Shown here: positions 41,744 through 48,391 of the stretch, piece after piece
Layout of the letters: every line of letters begins with the position of its first letter
Position numbering within the stretch: the first letter of the stretch is position 1
NCBI GenBank assembly: GCA_030430365.1
Contig: JAUIFP010000013.1
Coordinates: 1-48,391, forward strand
Length of the DNA: 48,391 nucleotides
Direction: 5' to 3'
DNA from: Alphaproteobacteria bacterium
GTDB lineage: Bacteria > Pseudomonadota > Alphaproteobacteria > Sphingomonadales > Sphingomonadaceae
Notes under the pieces: model-generated
What the model was told of the DNA's origin: nothing
The model's database searches: none
What the model saw: the letters and a program-made list of their open reading frames with translations, nothing else
Made by a program: the position numbers and the translations under genes

Positions 41744-42166
41744 CTAATCCTCCCGGTCGAGCCGGACGCCATAGAGTTCCATCCGGTGATCGACGAGGCG
41801 GTAGCCGAGCTTCTCGGCGATGATCTTCTGGAGAGCTTCCAGTTCGGGATCGACGAATTCGACGACCTTGCCGGTTTCGACATCGATCAGGTGATCGTGA
41901 TGGGCTTCGGGCGCCGCTTCGTAGCGGGCGCGGCCGTCGCCGAAATCGTGACGGTCCAGGATGCCTGCCTCTTCGAACAGGCGGACAGTGCGATAGACGG
42001 TCGCGATAGAAATCTTGGGATCCACAGCCGCCGCACGTTCATGCAGCAGTTCGACGTCGGGATGGTCATGGCTTTCGGACAGGACGCGGGCAATGATTCG
42101 CCGTTGTTCGGTAATCCTCAGGCCCCGTTCTGCGCAGAGCTGCTCAATGTCGATCGGTTGGTTCAA
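41744..42166 (-). CDS. fur: Fur-family metal-dependent transcriptional regulator
   Basis: 140-residue Fur-type regulator. The N-terminal winged helix is at about residues 5-80 (LCAERGLRITEQRRIIARVL, IATVYRTVRLFEEAGI). The C-terminal dimerisation domain carries the HHDHLID metal-binding segment and the final His-x-Met-Glu-Leu-Tyr-Gly. The CxxC pairs that bind structural zinc in E. coli Fur are absent (LIDVETGKVVEF), which is normal for alphaproteobacterial Fur/Mur proteins. These may respond mainly to Mn2+ or Fe2+. A long palindrome with a TATAAT core lies 22-50 bp upstream of its ATG. It precedes the acyltransferase gene by 14 bp. Confidence 0.92.
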   Translation of the reverse strand: MNQPIDIEQLCAERGLRITEQRRIIARVLSESHDHPDVELLHERAAAVDPKISIATVYRTVRLFEEAGILDRHDFGDGRARYEAAPEAHHDHLIDVETGKVVEFVDPELEALQKIIAEKLGYRLVDHRMELYGVRLDRED

Positions 42167-42187
42167 GACAGACCCCGAAAATGAAAA

Positions 42188-42223
42188 CGCCCCGGAGGTA
42201 TTATACCTACGGGGCGCTTTTTC
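42188..42223. terminator. Near-perfect 29-bp palindrome with terminator form, upstream of fur
   Basis: Arms CGCCCCG (42188-42194) and CGGGGCG (42210-42216), one mismatched pair, then AGGTAT (42196-42201) with ATACCT (42203-42208). It is followed by CTTTTTC on the plus strand and TTTTC on the minus strand. It should terminate the mucR transcript. Its minus-strand core reads TATAAT and so could also serve as a -10 or operator for fur. Confidence 0.7.
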
Positions 42224-42245
42224 AACCGCATGCGGAATTCTCTAA

Positions 42246-42689
42246 TCAGGCAGTGGCTTTTTTGCGCCGTCCGCGCTTCTGCCCAGGCTTGCGTCCAAGG
42301 CCGATTTTCTTGGCCAGTTCGCGCCGCTTCTCGGCGTAATTCGGTGCGACCAGCGGATAATCCGCTGCCAGGCCCCAACGCTTGCGGTAATCTTCGGTCG
42401 ACATATTGTGATCGGTGGAAAGATGCCGTTTGAGCATTTTCATTTTCTTGCCGCATTCGAGGCAGACCACATGATCGGGTTTCACGGACGAGCGGATCGA
42501 GACGGCCGGCTCCGGCGGAGTCTCTTCCGCATCGGCTTCGCTGCCGAGACCGGCGAGCGCACCATAGACATTGGCAATCAGTGAAGGAACATCCTCTACC
42601 GTCACGCTGTTATTGCTCACATGCGCGGCCACAATGTCCGATGTCAGTGTGATAAGCGTTTCGTTCATATCGTTTTCTAGTTCTTGCAT
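42246..42689 (-). CDS. MucR/Ros family zinc-finger transcriptional regulator
   Basis: 147-residue regulator of the Ros/MucR family, which silences AT-rich or horizontally acquired genes and controls exopolysaccharide and symbiosis or virulence genes in alphaproteobacteria. The prokaryotic zinc finger is Cys76-x2-Cys79-x9-His89-x4-His94 (CLECGKKMKMLKRHLSTDH). The C-terminal half has the MucR signature YRKRWGLAADYPLVAPNYAEKRRELAKKIGLGRK and a Lys/Arg-rich tail that binds DNA. The ATG at 42689 has AGGG 5 nt upstream. It sits between rimI and fur in a cluster usually lacking it, and a perfect 15-bp palindrome lies 32 bp before its start. Confidence 0.93.
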   Translation of the reverse strand: MQELENDMNETLITLTSDIVAAHVSNNSVTVEDVPSLIANVYGALAGLGSEADAEETPPEPAVSIRSSVKPDHVVCLECGKKMKMLKRHLSTDHNMSTEDYRKRWGLAADYPLVAPNYAEKRRELAKKIGLGRKPGQKRGRRKKATA

Positions 42690-42720
42690 TCGACCCTCAC
42701 TTCTACGCGATTTCTCTCGT

Positions 42721-42735
42721 CAATAAGACTTATTG
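42721..42735. promoter_or_regulatory. Perfect 15-bp palindrome upstream of mucR-like gene
   Basis: CAATAAG-A-CTTATTG, fully symmetric around the central A, located 32-46 bp upstream of the regulator's ATG. AT-rich palindromes of this size are plausible autoregulatory sites; no direct support. Confidence 0.4.
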
Positions 42736-42866
42736 CCTAACGGATCGCGGTACGATTGGGCCACTGCCTCAATCGCACGGTGGATACAACCCGCAAGGTT
42801 TGTCGTGGCTCGTTGTTTGCTCAAGTCGCACGACATACAATGAATAAAGCTGGTATTCGGTTAATA

Positions 42867-43358
42867 CTAGACCACTAATGCAAAAGTTATTGCGTCGATT
42901 CCCTTTATCTCGCCGCGATTGTAATAGCTCGGCCGGCGTCCGACAGCATCGAAGCCGAATTTTCGGTATAAGTTTTCTGCAGGATTGCCTTCGCGCATTT
43001 CGAGAAACAGGCGGGATATGCCGCGCCGCCTGAGGTCGCCCACCAACTGTTCCAGCAGGGCGGAAGCCACGCCCTTGCGGCGAAAGCGCGGGCACACGGC
43101 GATCAGCAGCAGCTCTTCCTCGTCCGCGGCCTGGCGTGAAAGCACGAAACCGGCGGCCCGCGATCCGGGGGGCGCTTCCTCCCCATGTTCGTCGAGCAGC
43201 AGATAATGGCAATTCGGCAGCAGGAGCGCATCGCTGATCTGGCGGCGATTCCAGGCCTCTCCATAGGCCGGGTCGAACGCCTGGCTCATGACATCCATGA
43301 TCTGATCGACCGGATCGAAGGAAACCTTCCTTCCGGTTTGTTCGCCGGCATTCTTCAC
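42867..43358 (-). CDS. rimI: Ribosomal-protein-alanine N-acetyltransferase RimI-like
   Basis: 163-residue GNAT acetyltransferase, likely acetylating the N-terminal Ala of ribosomal protein S18. GNAT motif A is visible as LLLIAVCPRFRRKGVASALLEQL (acetyl-CoA loop RRKGVAS), and motif B as GNPAENLYRKFGFDAVGRRPSYY, which ends with the Tyr pattern typical of RimI. Its ATG overlaps the tsaB stop by 4 bp, an arrangement conserved in alphaproteobacteria, which supports RimI over a generic GNAT protein. It is followed by a 177-bp gap with a palindrome before mucR. Confidence 0.9.
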   Translation of the reverse strand: MKNAGEQTGRKVSFDPVDQIMDVMSQAFDPAYGEAWNRRQISDALLLPNCHYLLLDEHGEEAPPGSRAAGFVLSRQAADEEELLLIAVCPRFRRKGVASALLEQLVGDLRRRGISRLFLEMREGNPAENLYRKFGFDAVGRRPSYYNRGEIKGIDAITFALVV

Positions 43359-43978
43359 GCGCTTGCTTCCTGCGGCAGCCGGGCGTCGGGTGCACGGCCA
43401 TAGAGCGGGGTGAGCTGCGCCGTCAGTGCTTCCTTGGGAAGGTGGAGAAATTGGGCGGCATTGGGCCAGACGGGCAGGGCAGTGCCCCGTCCACGATCCG
43501 CTACGAGCTCTTCGGCCTGCGTGCCCGCAACCAGATCATGTTCCGCAAAGGAAAGTGCCGCATTGGGAGCAAGTGAAACCAGTGCGCCCACCTCGGCGCC
43601 TCCTGCCGCAAAGTTCTGCATGAACCATTGGCCATGCCCGCCCGTCATGGCAACGCTTACCGGCTGGTCGCCGGCTTCCGCGCGGGCCATGGCCGCGATC
43701 AGCGCCAATGTGGGATACCCAAAGGCTTCTGCGCCCCAGGCCAGCGCGAGCGCGCGCGCCGCGGCGAGGCCGATCCGCACGCCAGTGAAGCTTCCGGGGC
43801 CGAGCGAAACCGCGATTTGGCCGGCCTTTCCCTTGTCCGGAAGGCCGGCGATCATCGGGATAAGCTGTTCGGCGTGTCCACGTCCCAGCATCCGGTGGTC
43901 CGCGCCCAGCAGCTCGTCCCCGTCGAACAGGGCGACGGAGCACGCTTCGGAGGCGCAATCTATGGCGAGAACACGCAT
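43355..43978 (-). CDS. tsaB: tRNA threonylcarbamoyladenosine biosynthesis protein TsaB
   Basis: 207-residue protein needed with TsaC, TsaD and TsaE for the t6A modification of tRNAs reading ANN codons. The N-terminal ASKHA fold starts VLAIDCASEACSVALFDGDEL, and the TsaB-specific stretch SLGPGSFTGVRIGLAAARALALAWG lies near residues 62-86. It lacks the full set of TsaD metal-binding His, as expected for TsaB, and is a non-catalytic dimer partner. It starts the run tsaB-rimI and diverges in nothing: the nitroreductase gene lies 18 bp upstream on the same strand. Confidence 0.94.
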   Translation of the reverse strand: MRVLAIDCASEACSVALFDGDELLGADHRMLGRGHAEQLIPMIAGLPDKGKAGQIAVSLGPGSFTGVRIGLAAARALALAWGAEAFGYPTLALIAAMARAEAGDQPVSVAMTGGHGQWFMQNFAAGGAEVGALVSLAPNAALSFAEHDLVAGTQAEELVADRGRGTALPVWPNAAQFLHLPKEALTAQLTPLYGRAPDARLPQEASA

Positions 43979-43996
43979 GCGCCTATCGCTAGCGTG

Positions 43997-44590
43997 TTAG
44001 GCGATCCGGTTAAAGGTACTGAAATCGGGCCGCGGGCTGCGTTCGAAAATAGTCGAGGGATCGCCGTAACCCAGCGTGGAGATGAAATTGGATTTCCACT
44101 TCGGCTGATCGGCGAAGAATTCCTTGTCCACGCCGGCATTGTCGAAACCCGACATCGGCCCGGTATCGAGGCCCAGCGCCCGGGCCGCCAGAATGAAATA
44201 GGCGCCCTGCAATGTCGAATTGCGGAAGGCGGATTCCTCGCGCGCTTCCTCATTGCCGCTGAACCTGCTCTTCGCGTCCGTATGTGGGAAAAGCCACGGC
44301 AATTGTTCGTGAAAATCGACATCCATGGCGATGATGACGCTGACCGGTGCCTTGCGCACCTTTTCGGCATTGGCTTCCATGCATTGCTTGGCCAGCCGTT
44401 CCTTGGCATCGTCGCTTGTGCACCAGACGAGCCGGGCTGGAAGCTGGTTGGCCGAAGTCGGCCCCATCTTCATCAAGTCCCAGATGGCATGGAGCTGGGC
44501 CATGTCGACCGGTTTGTCGAGATAGCCGTTATAGGTGCGGGCGCTGCGAAACAGCTGGTCTAGCGCGTTCTCAGCAAGCGGCTGGGCCAT
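43997..44590 (-). CDS. Nitroreductase-family protein (RutE/HadB-like)
   Basis: 197-residue FMN-dependent nitroreductase fold protein. The N-terminal RSARTYNGYLDKPVDMAQLHAIWDLMKMGPTSANQLPARLVW and the C-terminal GAYFILAARALGLDTGPMSGFD and NFISTLGYGDPS are typical of the RutE/HadB subgroup, whose E. coli member reduces malonic semialdehyde in uracil breakdown. No other rut genes are present, so a general NAD(P)H:quinone or nitro reductase is equally possible. It stands between tsaB and nfu on the same strand, with 18 and 35 bp gaps. Confidence 0.88.
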   Translation of the reverse strand: MAQPLAENALDQLFRSARTYNGYLDKPVDMAQLHAIWDLMKMGPTSANQLPARLVWCTSDDAKERLAKQCMEANAEKVRKAPVSVIIAMDVDFHEQLPWLFPHTDAKSRFSGNEEAREESAFRNSTLQGAYFILAARALGLDTGPMSGFDNAGVDKEFFADQPKWKSNFISTLGYGDPSTIFERSPRPDFSTFNRIA

Positions 44591-44625
44591 GATCCGGTCC
44601 TCTGACTATAATCGAAAAGCGTGCC

Positions 44626-45198
44626 TCAGGCGGCGCGCACTTCCGTGACTTCGGGCACATAGTGCTTCAGCAGGTTTTCGATCCCGTGCTTGAGCGTCGC
44701 GGTCGAAGAAGGGCAGCCGGAACAGGCGCCCTGCATGGTGAGATAGACCACGCCTTCGCGGAAGCCGCGATACTGAATGTCGCCGCCATCGCCGGCAACG
44801 GCAGGACGGACCCGGCTGTCGATCAGATCGCGGATCTGCGCCACGACTTCTGCATCTGCGGGATCGTCGGCAATGTCTTCTTCCGGGGGAACGCCGATCT
44901 CGGCTGCGCTGCCGCCATGGAACAGCGGAGCCTGGCTGATGAAATGATCGAGCAGAATGGCTGCCACTTGCGATTTGAGAACGCCCCAATCCGCGCCCGG
45001 TGCCGCTGTGACGGAAATGAAATCTCCGCCGAACAGGACATTGGTGACTTCGCCCGTATCGAACAGGGCTGTTGCCAGTGGAGAAGCCTCAGCGGCTTCG
45101 GGCGAGGTGAACTCGCGGGTTCCCGCCGTCATCACCTGCTCGCCCGGCAGGAATTTGAGTGTCGCCGGGTTCGGAGTCGCTTCGGTTTCTATAAACAT
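44626..45198 (-). CDS. Nfu-type Fe-S cluster carrier protein
   Basis: 190-residue iron-sulfur scaffold or carrier. The N-terminal Nfu_N domain starts MFIETEATPNPATLKFLPG. The C-terminal NifU-like domain has the cluster-binding Cys159-x2-Cys162 in GACSGCPSSTATL, after RPAVAGDGGDIQYRGF. This two-domain form is the mitochondrial/alphaproteobacterial NFU1 type, not the A-type NfuA of enterics. It delivers [4Fe-4S] clusters to target enzymes; in this window MiaB, MutY and SoxR are Fe-S proteins but no direct link is shown. It is divergent from the M16 peptidase, with a gap of 96 bp. Confidence 0.93.
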   Translation of the reverse strand: MFIETEATPNPATLKFLPGEQVMTAGTREFTSPEAAEASPLATALFDTGEVTNVLFGGDFISVTAAPGADWGVLKSQVAAILLDHFISQAPLFHGGSAAEIGVPPEEDIADDPADAEVVAQIRDLIDSRVRPAVAGDGGDIQYRGFREGVVYLTMQGACSGCPSSTATLKHGIENLLKHYVPEVTEVRAA

Positions 45199-45294
45199 GG
45201 GTCCGATGTAAGAGGCGTGCGGCCATGGTCAAGAAACACATCGTTTTGCGGCATTCACTATCCCTTCATCACTTCGCTCCCTATTAAGCGCGTC

Positions 45295-48252
45295 ATGACC
45301 ATTCCTTCCCGCATCTCGCGGATAGCTGTTTTCCTGTTCGCTTCGCTGATCGCCGCTGCGCCTTCCGTGCAGGCGCAGCAGGCCGATACGCTTCCCGCAC
45401 CCGCCCAGACGACCCTTCCACAGCCTTCGTCGCTTCAACCGGACGATCCGTGGCTCTATCGCGGCACCGACATTCCCCATGACGAGGAATGGAACTTCGG
45501 AGCGCTCGAGAACGGCCTGCGTTACGCCGTGAGGGATAACGGCGTGCCGCCAGGGCAGGTTTCGATCCGGGTCCGGATCGACGCCGGATCGCTCTACGAA
45601 CGGGATTCGGAGCGCGGATTTGCCCATTTGCTGGAGCATCTGACCTTCCGCGAATCGAAATATGTGCCCAACAGCACGGCGATCGCCACATTCCAGCGGT
45701 TCGGCGCGACCTTCGGGAGCGATACCAACGCAGAGACCACGGCGACCCAAACCGTCTACAAACTCGATTTGCCCAACGCGAATTTCTCCAAGTTCGAAGA
45801 GGCGTTGCGCCTGCTTTCCGGAATGATCCGGGAGCCGGTTCTGAGCGATGCCAATCTGGCGATGGACGTGCCGATCGTACTTGCCGAAATGCGCGAAAGC
45901 AGCGGTGCCCAGCGCCGCGTGGCCGATGCGACGCGTTCTCTTTTCTACTCGGGTCAGCCCCTGGCCGAGCGTGCGACGATCGGCACGATCGAGACCCTTC
46001 AGGCGGCAGATAGCGAAGCGGTCAAGGATTTTCACCAGAGATGGTACCGGCCGGAAAACACCGTGATCGCGATCGTCGGAGATGCCGACCCGAAGATCTT
46101 CGCGGCGATGATCGAACGCTATTTCGCCGATTGGAGCGTGGCCGGTCCGCAAGTTCCGCAGCCCGATTTTGGGGAGCCCGTTGCGCCCGAAGGCGCCGAC
46201 ACGGACAATCCGGTGGGCAAAGCCAACATTGTCGTGGAGCCTGATCTTCCGCGTGCCGTGAACTGGGCTATTTTGCGGCCCTGGCATCAGGTGACGGACA
46301 ATATCGAATATAATCGCGGCCTGCTGATCGATTCGATCTCCCAGGCCATTATCAACCGCCGGCTGGAGGCACGAGCACGGGCAGGGGCATCTTTCCTGTT
46401 CGCCGGCGTTCAGCAGGACGATGTCAGCCGTTCCGTCGACGGGACCTTCGTGACTGTCACCCCGATCGACGACAACTGGCAGCAGGCCATGCAGGATGTG
46501 CGCGCGGTGATCGCAGACGCACTGGATTCGCCGCCTTCGCAAGAGGAGATCGACCGGGAGCTGTCCGAATATGACGTGATGTTTGCCAATATGGTGGAAC
46601 AGCGCATCAATCAGCCGGGCGCCAAACTGGCAGACGATCTGGTCATGGCCGTCGACATTCGTGAAGCCGTGGCTTCGCCCGAAACGATCCTGAACGTCTT
46701 CCGCGGAATGCGTGACCGCTTCACCCCGCAAGCCGTCTGGGAGCATACGAAGGATCTCTTCGAAGGTTCGGTTACCCGCGCTCTCTATGTCACGCCGCAG
46801 GAAGGCGAGGCGAGTGCAGGGGATCTGCGCGCGGCACTCAGCGCCCCGGTCGTGGCCGATAGCGATGCCCGGATCGCGCTGCAGAGCATTTCATTCGACG
46901 ACTTGCCGCCCATTGGCGAGCCTACGCAGCCCATCAGCGTCAAGCCGATCGGCCTGCTGCAGATCGAACAGGTCGAATTCGCGAACGGCGTGAAGGCCCT
47001 GATCGGGCCGACCGCCAATGAACCGGGGCGGGCCACGGTTCGCGTGCGGTTCGGCAGCGGCTATCGCGCCTTTTCGGCGGAGGATGCCCCCTATATCGCT
47101 CTGGGCAAGATGGCGCTGGTATCCTCTGGCCTGGACTCGCTCGGCGCCGATGAACTCGATCAGATTGCTACGGGAAGAAAACTGGGTTTCGAATTCTCGA
47201 TCGAGGACGGGGTTTTCGTGCTGGAAGCGCAGTCGCGGCCGGCCGACCTGGCGGACCAGCTCTATCTGTTTGCCGCGAAGCTTGCCATGCCTCGCTGGGA
47301 CGCCAATCCGGTGCTGCGTGCCAAGGCGGCGGCATCGCTTGGCTATGAAAGCTACGCAGCCAATCCGGTCGGAGTTATCGGCCGCGATCTCGACTATTTG
47401 CTCAGCGGCAAGGATGCGCGCTTCGCGACGCCCACGCCGGATCAGATTGCGGACACCACGCCGGAGGGTTTCCGCCGCGTGTGGGAACCGCTGCTGGCCC
47501 AGGGCCCGATCGAGGTTCTGATCTTCGGCGACATCAATCGCGCGGCGACGATCGATGCCCTGTCGCGCACCTTCGGCGCGCTTGCGCCGCGAAAGCCGAT
47601 TCCGGCCGAGGCGCTTGCACGGACTTTGTCTTTCCCGGGCGAACAGGATTCTCCGGAGATCGTCTATCACCGCGGCGATGCGGATGGGGCAGCGGCCGTT
47701 GTCGCATGGCCGACCGGCGGCGGCTCGGATGGTGTCCGTGAATCCCGGCGGCTCGAAGTGCTCGCGGATGTCTTTTCCAATCGCCTACTGGATGCCATCC
47801 GGGAGAAAGACGGTGCCAGCTATGCCCCGAATGTGGGCACAAGCTGGCCGCTCGATCTGGACAGTGGCGGGCGGATCTTCGCCATCGCGCAAATGCCGCC
47901 CGAAACGGTGCCGGTGTTTTTCGATCTGGCCGATGGGATCGCAGCGGATCTGGCCGAGAACGGCCCTAATGAGGACGAGCTATTGCGCGTAACGGAGCCG
48001 TTCCGCCAATTGCTGGACCGGGCGCTTTCGGGCCACCAGTTCTGGATGAGCCTGCTCGAAGGGGCGACCCAGGATCCGCAGCGGATCGCGAGTTTGCGCG
48101 GGCTGATGAACGATTACACCCAGGCCACGCCCGAGGAGATGAGGGCTCTTGCGGCACGCTATCTCGGCGCGCGCAAGGGATGGCGGTTGGCGGTGCTTCC
48201 GCAGGGCCAGCAGCTTCCCAGTGAAGACGAAGGGTTGTCTGGCGGCCGCTGA
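45295..48252 (+). CDS. M16 family zinc peptidase, exported, two-domain
   Basis: 985-residue predicted periplasmic metallopeptidase of the pitrilysin/PqqL group. A signal peptide (MTIPSRISRIAVFLFASLIAAAPSVQAQQ) is cleaved near residue 28. The first M16 domain has the inverted zinc motif HxxEH as His111-Leu-Leu-Glu-His115, with the third ligand Glu198 in VLAEMRES, so it should be active. The second half (from about residue 560, EFANGVKALIGPTANEPG) lacks HxxEH, as is usual, and forms the closing half of the clam. The ATG at 45295 is chosen because it begins the signal peptide; the open frame upstream is antisense to nfu. Substrates are likely short peptides. Confidence 0.93.
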   Translation: MTIPSRISRIAVFLFASLIAAAPSVQAQQADTLPAPAQTTLPQPSSLQPDDPWLYRGTDIPHDEEWNFGALENGLRYAVRDNGVPPGQVSIRVRIDAGSLYERDSERGFAHLLEHLTFRESKYVPNSTAIATFQRFGATFGSDTNAETTATQTVYKLDLPNANFSKFEEALRLLSGMIREPVLSDANLAMDVPIVLAEMRESSGAQRRVADATRSLFYSGQPLAERATIGTIETLQAADSEAVKDFHQRWYRPENTVIAIVGDADPKIFAAMIERYFADWSVAGPQVPQPDFGEPVAPEGADTDNPVGKANIVVEPDLPRAVNWAILRPWHQVTDNIEYNRGLLIDSISQAIINRRLEARARAGASFLFAGVQQDDVSRSVDGTFVTVTPIDDNWQQAMQDVRAVIADALDSPPSQEEIDRELSEYDVMFANMVEQRINQPGAKLADDLVMAVDIREAVASPETILNVFRGMRDRFTPQAVWEHTKDLFEGSVTRALYVTPQEGEASAGDLRAALSAPVVADSDARIALQSISFDDLPPIGEPTQPISVKPIGLLQIEQVEFANGVKALIGPTANEPGRATVRVRFGSGYRAFSAEDAPYIALGKMALVSSGLDSLGADELDQIATGRKLGFEFSIEDGVFVLEAQSRPADLADQLYLFAAKLAMPRWDANPVLRAKAAASLGYESYAANPVGVIGRDLDYLLSGKDARFATPTPDQIADTTPEGFRRVWEPLLAQGPIEVLIFGDINRAATIDALSRTFGALAPRKPIPAEALARTLSFPGEQDSPEIVYHRGDADGAAAVVAWPTGGGSDGVRESRRLEVLADVFSNRLLDAIREKDGASYAPNVGTSWPLDLDSGGRIFAIAQMPPETVPVFFDLADGIAADLAENGPNEDELLRVTEPFRQLLDRALSGHQFWMSLLEGATQDPQRIASLRGLMNDYTQATPEEMRALAARYLGARKGWRLAVLPQGQQLPSEDEGLSGGR

Positions 48253-48315
48253 GACCCAATTTCGCTATCACAGTAATTGAAAACGTCACCTTTGCAAAAA
48301 GGCTCGCAAGGGCCT

Positions 48316-48330
48316 AAAGGCGCGGCCTTT
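48316..48330. terminator. Small hairpin downstream of M16 peptidase
   Basis: AAAGGC-GCG-GCCTTT, a perfect 6-bp stem 63 bp after the peptidase stop, followed by CGAAATTT. The T-run is poor, so terminator function is only a possibility. The remainder to the window end (48253-48391) shows no gene. Confidence 0.3.
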
Positions 48331-48391
48331 CGAAATTTAGTGAGACGGTTAAGTGGTACAGAACTGGTCCCCTGACGGGTGGAAGAAATTC

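Noticed and set aside
41744-42166. Fur without CxxC zinc pairs as a sign of degeneration
   Set aside because: Alphaproteobacterial Fur/Mur proteins normally lack these cysteines.
45229-46746. Minus-strand open frame of 505 codons
   Set aside because: Antisense to the M16 peptidase with its HxxEH motif; a shadow.

Overview
The window is about 48 kb of a high-GC (roughly 60-65 % by eye) alphaproteobacterial chromosome. The gene set and order point to the Sphingomonadales, most likely an Erythrobacter/Altererythrobacter/Novosphingobium-like marine organism. Pointers are the run tsaB-rimI-(mucR)-fur-plsC-miaB-phoH-ybeY-corC, a Ros/MucR zinc-finger regulator, a DUF1489 protein, dciA beside mutY, two secreted DsbA-like oxidoreductases beside smc, and an alphaproteobacterial-type Fur without the CxxC pairs. 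This placement is an inference from gene content. I saw no rRNA, tRNA, CRISPR, phage or insertion sequence.

Layout. 1-4.0 kb: end of pyrC, rarD, a glycine-zipper envelope protein, and an AstD-like aldehyde dehydrogenase that has lost its catalytic residues. 4.1-12.2 kb: selO diverging from an alpha/beta-hydrolase-glycosyltransferase pair; a YfgM-like protein with bamB (outer-membrane assembly); gshA and rsmE. 12.2-15.1 kb: ubiA; a glyoxalase diverging from soxR with a textbook SoxR promoter between them; an NTF2-like exported protein. 15.2-21.9 kb: smc, two DsbA-like proteins, dciA, mutY. 22.1-27.0 kb: serine hydrolase, nudC, FrnE-like oxidoreductase, and a MASE1-PAS-GGDEF protein with a degenerate active site. 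27.0-29.0 kb: a TetR-GT1 glycosyltransferase pair. 29.0-32.3 kb: a glycine betaine operon (GSMT, SDMT, BCCT transporter). 32.4-36.8 kb: DUF1489, mgtE, peptidyl-prolyl isomerase, a small kinase, a GDT1-type cation transporter and a LysR regulator. 36.9-44.0 kb: the conserved RNA/envelope housekeeping cluster. 44.0-48.3 kb: nitroreductase, Nfu-type Fe-S carrier and a double-domain M16 peptidase.

How the genes work together. The betaine operon would methylate glycine stepwise to betaine with S-adenosylmethionine, and import betaine, for osmoprotection. SoxR, glyoxalase, gshA, NudC, MutY, Nfu and the thiol oxidoreductases add up to oxidative and electrophile stress defence, though they are not one operon. 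BamB, YfgM and the DsbA-like proteins serve the envelope.

The most notable observations are: (1) the glycine/sarcosine methyltransferase has no ATG, GTG or TTG start that keeps its SAM-binding domain, but an ATC codon lies 7 nt after a good AGGAG; (2) an intact AstD-family gene has Asn, Glu and Cys of the active site replaced by Asp, Ala and Arg; (3) a GGDEF protein has GGERF but keeps its c-di-GMP-binding RxxD site; (4) a promoter with the same geometry as E. coli soxS lies in front of the glyoxalase.
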